In this document: piece by piece, positions 61,231-64,000 of the stretch
Layout of the letters: every line of letters begins with the position of its first letter
Position numbering within the stretch: the stretch's first letter is position 1
Assembly (NCBI RefSeq): GCF_907165205.1
Contig: NC_058190.1
Location: 45,000,116-45,064,115, forward strand
Length of the DNA stretch: 64,000 bases
Direction: 5' to 3'
From: Coccinella septempunctata
Taxonomy: Eukaryota; Arthropoda; Insecta; Coleoptera; Coccinellidae
Made by a program: the position numbers and the translations under genes
The notes under the pieces: generated by a model
What the model saw: only the letters and a program-made list of their open reading frames with translations
What the model was told of the DNA's origin: nothing
Database searches by the model: none

Positions 61231-61423
61231 GCACAAAAGAAAAGTACAAAACTTCCTCCCCTGCAAAAACTCGCCCCAGAATAACTGTGATGGTCCCACT
61301 GCTCCTGGTGTAATCTACGAGGATTTACACGATGTTCTGCCTAGAGCCACCCCCACGCATCATCACCATCACCACCACCAATACAACCACCCTGCTGGGG
61401 GACGTATTGCCCCAACGATAGAG
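61231..61423 (+). CDS. Cytoplasmic-tail exon of the same membrane protein, with a His7 run
   Basis: This 193-nt internal exon has a strong acceptor (a T-rich tract ending attgcag) and donor GAG|GTGAGTT. Its first base completes the lysine codon left open at 34613. After that it is open for 64 codons and ends in phase 0. The product starts HKRKVQNF, a basic cluster directly after the membrane span, as expected for a stop-transfer signal. It continues with two cysteines and with VIYEDLHDVLPR, where YEDL fits a tyrosine sorting (YxxPhi) or phosphotyrosine motif. It then has seven consecutive histidines followed by QYNHPAGGRIAPTIE. The composition (GC, proline, histidine) differs sharply from the AT-rich flanks. 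The protein is not complete here: the C-terminus must lie beyond 64000. Function unknown; that it belongs to the 34501 exon is inferred from phase and topology. Confidence 0.8.
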
Positions 61424-61657
61424 GTGAGTTTAGCTGAAAACGAATTTCCTCGAAAAATTATCGTGAAAACAAGTTTTATAGACACTAAAGTTCAACTAAA
61501 CTGGAAAGAAAGAGACGAGGTGACATCAAGACGTCTTTTCACTTCAATTTACAGAAAAAATCAAAGCTTTACAGGAAAAATTAAAAGCGTAAATTAAAAA
61601 CTAGTGAATGCTGTTTCTGAATGGGGGTACTTGAGGTATTACTTCTCCTTAAAAAAA

Positions 61658-62526
61658 ACAGGGTGTATTTGAAGGTGATGTTTTTTATCAACAGAAGGTA
61701 GAACTGGTCAAAATGAAGCGTTTCAACAAAAATCACCTACACAAAACTTTCAAAATGACAAAGTTGAACAAAAATTTAAAATGATTACTGAAATAGATCC
61801 GAATACGACCCTAGACCGTTTGTCAGCTGAATTATCAAAAATCAGTGAGAAAAACTTATCTCCTGATTCGACCATGTGGTTTCGTTTAGGATATTGGCTC
61901 GTTCGATATTTACGTGGTAATGAAAATGGAAACTTAGGATTGTCGAATTGTTCTCATTATTGTTTAGTAACTTACACGATTTTATGAAATGGTTATTTCG
62001 ATATCTGACACAAGAGACTTAGGACACAAGTGTAAACAATAGAATAATACTTCAAAATCTCACCAATAAAATTCGTCTAAATTATTCACGATTTTTTTCA
62101 CAATGGGCATCACAATCTTCTTGTTCGAACAATCCAACAATCGTCGTAAAAATGGGATGAAATTTGGAAACATCATAGCACTTTTTCAACATAACCATAA
62201 GCACTTTCAAGGAACTGCCTCGATTTTCTACATTTTTTTTCACCCTAAATTGCACGATACAACATTATGATGCTCTAAAAAGTGACCTGATGCATCTAAT
62301 CCGATGAACTTGGTACTGAACCATTCATTGTCCAGGCATATGTTTATGTTTTGTTTCGATTTTGCGATGCCGGAGTCACCTTCCACAGTGCCGTACTTAA
62401 ATTCAATGAATTTTTGTCGAACTTCTAGGGGTTGTATCTCAGCCATCTTGGATATTTTATATAGACAATTTATGGTTAAACCATTTATTTTGATGAGTTC
62501 TACCTGTCAAAAAAGCCTCCCCTGTA
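61658..62526 (-). mobile_element. TIR-G, complete copy
   Basis: The left terminal region (acagggtgtatttgaaggtg, then tcaacagaaggtagaactgg) is matched by the reverse complement of the right end (acaggggaggcttttttgac, then aggtagaactcatcaaaata). The element is about 870 bp. The minus frame 62240-62446 begins MAEIQPLEVRQKFIEFKYGT, which may be the start of a decayed element protein, though I do not recognise it. The plus frame 61781-61987 has no domain. Two halves of this family occur in chimeric elements at 48.6 and 51.8 kb. Confidence 0.7.
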
Positions 62527-63159
62527 TGATCAAACCTGAACGTTATCATTATGAACCTAAGAAAACCGTCAAGCGTTCAAACACGGCTTCCTTATTATAA
62601 ATCAATGTGTACATCTATCTCTTCTCTCGTATTTGCCGAGATCCCAGCAATGAACGGTAATATTCTGGTATCGTTTGAGCGCCGCCGTTCGGCTTTGTAA
62701 ATAAAGTTAATTGATGAAAGGAATGACGTATACATGAACTCGAAATTAACTCGTGAACAGCTGCGTTGAAGAGATATTCCCGTTTTATAAATTCCCTCGG
62801 CTACATTACAGCCGCACCGATTCCGTGGTGCCTTGTTCTAGCGGAATCCGTCTACCAATTATTCGGGGATGGTCGGGGGTGGTTGCCGGAACGGGGGCGT
62901 GGAGTACAAACATTTTCGCTGTTACGGCGGCGGTCTTGATAATTCCAACAAACTATTCGTATTACGCGAACCGGAAGTATCTCTGACACGTTCGTTCGTT
63001 CGCGCCGCAAAAATGCTGTCGAGAATGGGGGGTGAATGGGGATGTTAGGTAACGCTGACGTTTGGGTGGCGAATTTTGCGATTCGGTGGCTGATGTGTCA
63101 AGTTCGCAGATCTGAACATCCAAATTTCAGCGGTTTTTGAGTTATCTTGAGATTACCAC
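62527..63159. other. Unassigned stretch with GC-richer 62.76-63.05 kb block
   Basis: An ORF at 62753-62986 (+) runs through GC-rich sequence without recognisable domain or splice pair. Otherwise nothing is supportable. Confidence 0.3.
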
Positions 63160-63710
63160 CGACAAAAAACATTTCGAAAATAATAGAATGATCACGCCTA
63201 AAGGCAATGAATACAATAATAAGGATAAATTCAGATGCATACCACCCGCCGATATGAATATCAACAAGTGTTACGAGCCGAATTGAGCTAGCCAATTTGC
63301 CATCGTCAAGGCCCCAAATGGAGTACGCTCCATCGAAGAAAAGCAGATGCTGACCATGGTTTCGGTATCATTTGGCCTCATCAGAGCAACATAGCATTTT
63401 TCTCCGATGGAGAACGTTTGGAATTGATGGAAACTTATTCAATATTGGCACGCGCTACTGAGTACTATACATTTACCCAGAGCGCCACCCAATATGAAAC
63501 GTTGTCCGATGAGAAAAATGCTATGTTTCTCTGATGAGACCGAAACCATGGTCAGCATCTGCTTTTCTTCGGTGGAGCGTACTCCATTTGGGGCCTTGAC
63601 GATGGCAAATTGGCTAGTTCAATTCAGATCGTAACACTTGTTGATATTCCTATCGGCAGGTGGTATGCATCTGAATTTATCCTTATCATTTCGAAAAATT
63701 TTTGGTAGAC
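63160..63710. repeat. Large imperfect hairpin with about 190-bp arms
   Basis: The arm 63221-63418 (aaggataaattcagatgcat to agaacgttt) is the reverse complement of 63498-63687 with a few per cent differences and short indels. A spacer of about 80 bp lies between them. Weaker arm similarity (ttcgaaatg-type bases) extends outwards to about 63160 and 63710, with one arm carrying an extra 40 bp. No transposase is present; the ORF 63098-63295 lies partly in the left arm. It may be a foldback MITE. Confidence 0.8.
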
Positions 63711-63901
63711 AGATTTGAAATACTCAACTTCTATATGGACCAACTTCAATTGCTTTTTTTGAAGACCTTGATACGACCACTTCTTGTTGAGCTATCGGAC
63801 TTTGAATCGAAATGGATCTTTTTGTCTTAGATTATCGATATCTCAGCGTACAAAAAATTTAAGGTGACTGTCGGATACAGGAATAAATTCTCTGTTACCT
63901 A

Positions 63902-64000
63902 TACAGAGTGAGTCTTTGACTCGTACAAATATATTAACATTAGATTCTTGAGGTCAAAAGAAACACTTTTTTTTACTATTTTTCCCCATTCGGTCCTGAT
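63902..64000 (-). mobile_element. MITE-A copy 13, cut by the window edge
   Basis: Starts TACAGAGTGAGTCTTTGACTC and continues through ttcttgaggtcaaaagaaac to the ccattcggtcctgat landmark of the reverse-oriented arm. The rest lies outside the window. Confidence 0.8.

Noticed and set aside
1..64000. Multi-gene cluster, defence island, CRISPR array or other organised system
   Set aside because: No directional gene series, regular short repeats or recognisable accessory proteins exist; the window is repeat-rich insect intron or intergenic DNA.

Overview
This window is eukaryotic nuclear DNA from an insect, possibly a beetle, although the order is a guess. It is AT-rich and has no operons, no bacterial gene spacing and no long intact genes. 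Most of what can be read is mariner, pogo-like and MITE-type DNA transposon debris. The only host coding sequence I can support is a few short exons on the + strand with consensus splice sites. The window therefore looks mainly like introns of one large host gene.

Host gene: exon 34501-34613 encodes a short ectodomain stub and a 22-residue hydrophobic transmembrane segment. It ends in phase 2 at a good donor. Exon 61231-61423 restores the split lysine codon, continues with a basic stop-transfer cluster and a cytoplasmic stretch containing IYEDL and seven histidines, and ends in phase 0 at a good donor. The intron between them is 26.6 kb. A weaker candidate exon at 12386-12514 ends in phase 0, so it would join the transmembrane exon in frame; its donor is poor. 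Together they look like the juxtamembrane part of a single-pass type I membrane protein that I cannot name.

Repeats (family names are mine): MLE is a D,D34D mariner family with nine copies, all broken. MITE-A is a roughly 0.65 kb element with ends TACAGGGTGAGTC, 13 complete or partial copies. TIR-B is a 1.05-1.22 kb element with ends TACTCCATTCA, three copies, carrying a decayed HTH reading frame. pogo-C (19.16-20.05 kb) and pogo-D (20.74-21.68 kb) are neighbouring pogo-like remnants whose terminal motif recurs inside them. rep-E has one long copy and an inverted pair. TIR-F (two copies) and TIR-G (one complete, two halves) are further TIR elements. Two long hairpins (18.5 kb and 63.2-63.7 kb) and a 175-bp tandem repeat (49.6-50.1 kb) complete the set.

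Layout: 0-12 kb holds MITE-A, TIR-B and two MLE copies. 12-22 kb holds the candidate exon, MLE copies, the hairpin-bearing MITE-A and the two pogo-like elements. 22-35 kb is mostly unassigned sequence with MITE-A and MLE fragments, ending in the transmembrane exon. 35-61 kb is the large intron, with every repeat family except the two pogo-like elements, including four chimeric elements that have one end from each of two families. 61-64 kb holds the cytoplasmic exon, TIR-G and the second hairpin.

I found no tRNA, rRNA, CRISPR array or multi-gene system. The most unusual observations are the four hybrid elements, the shared frameshift in two mariner copies, and the near-perfect hairpin.
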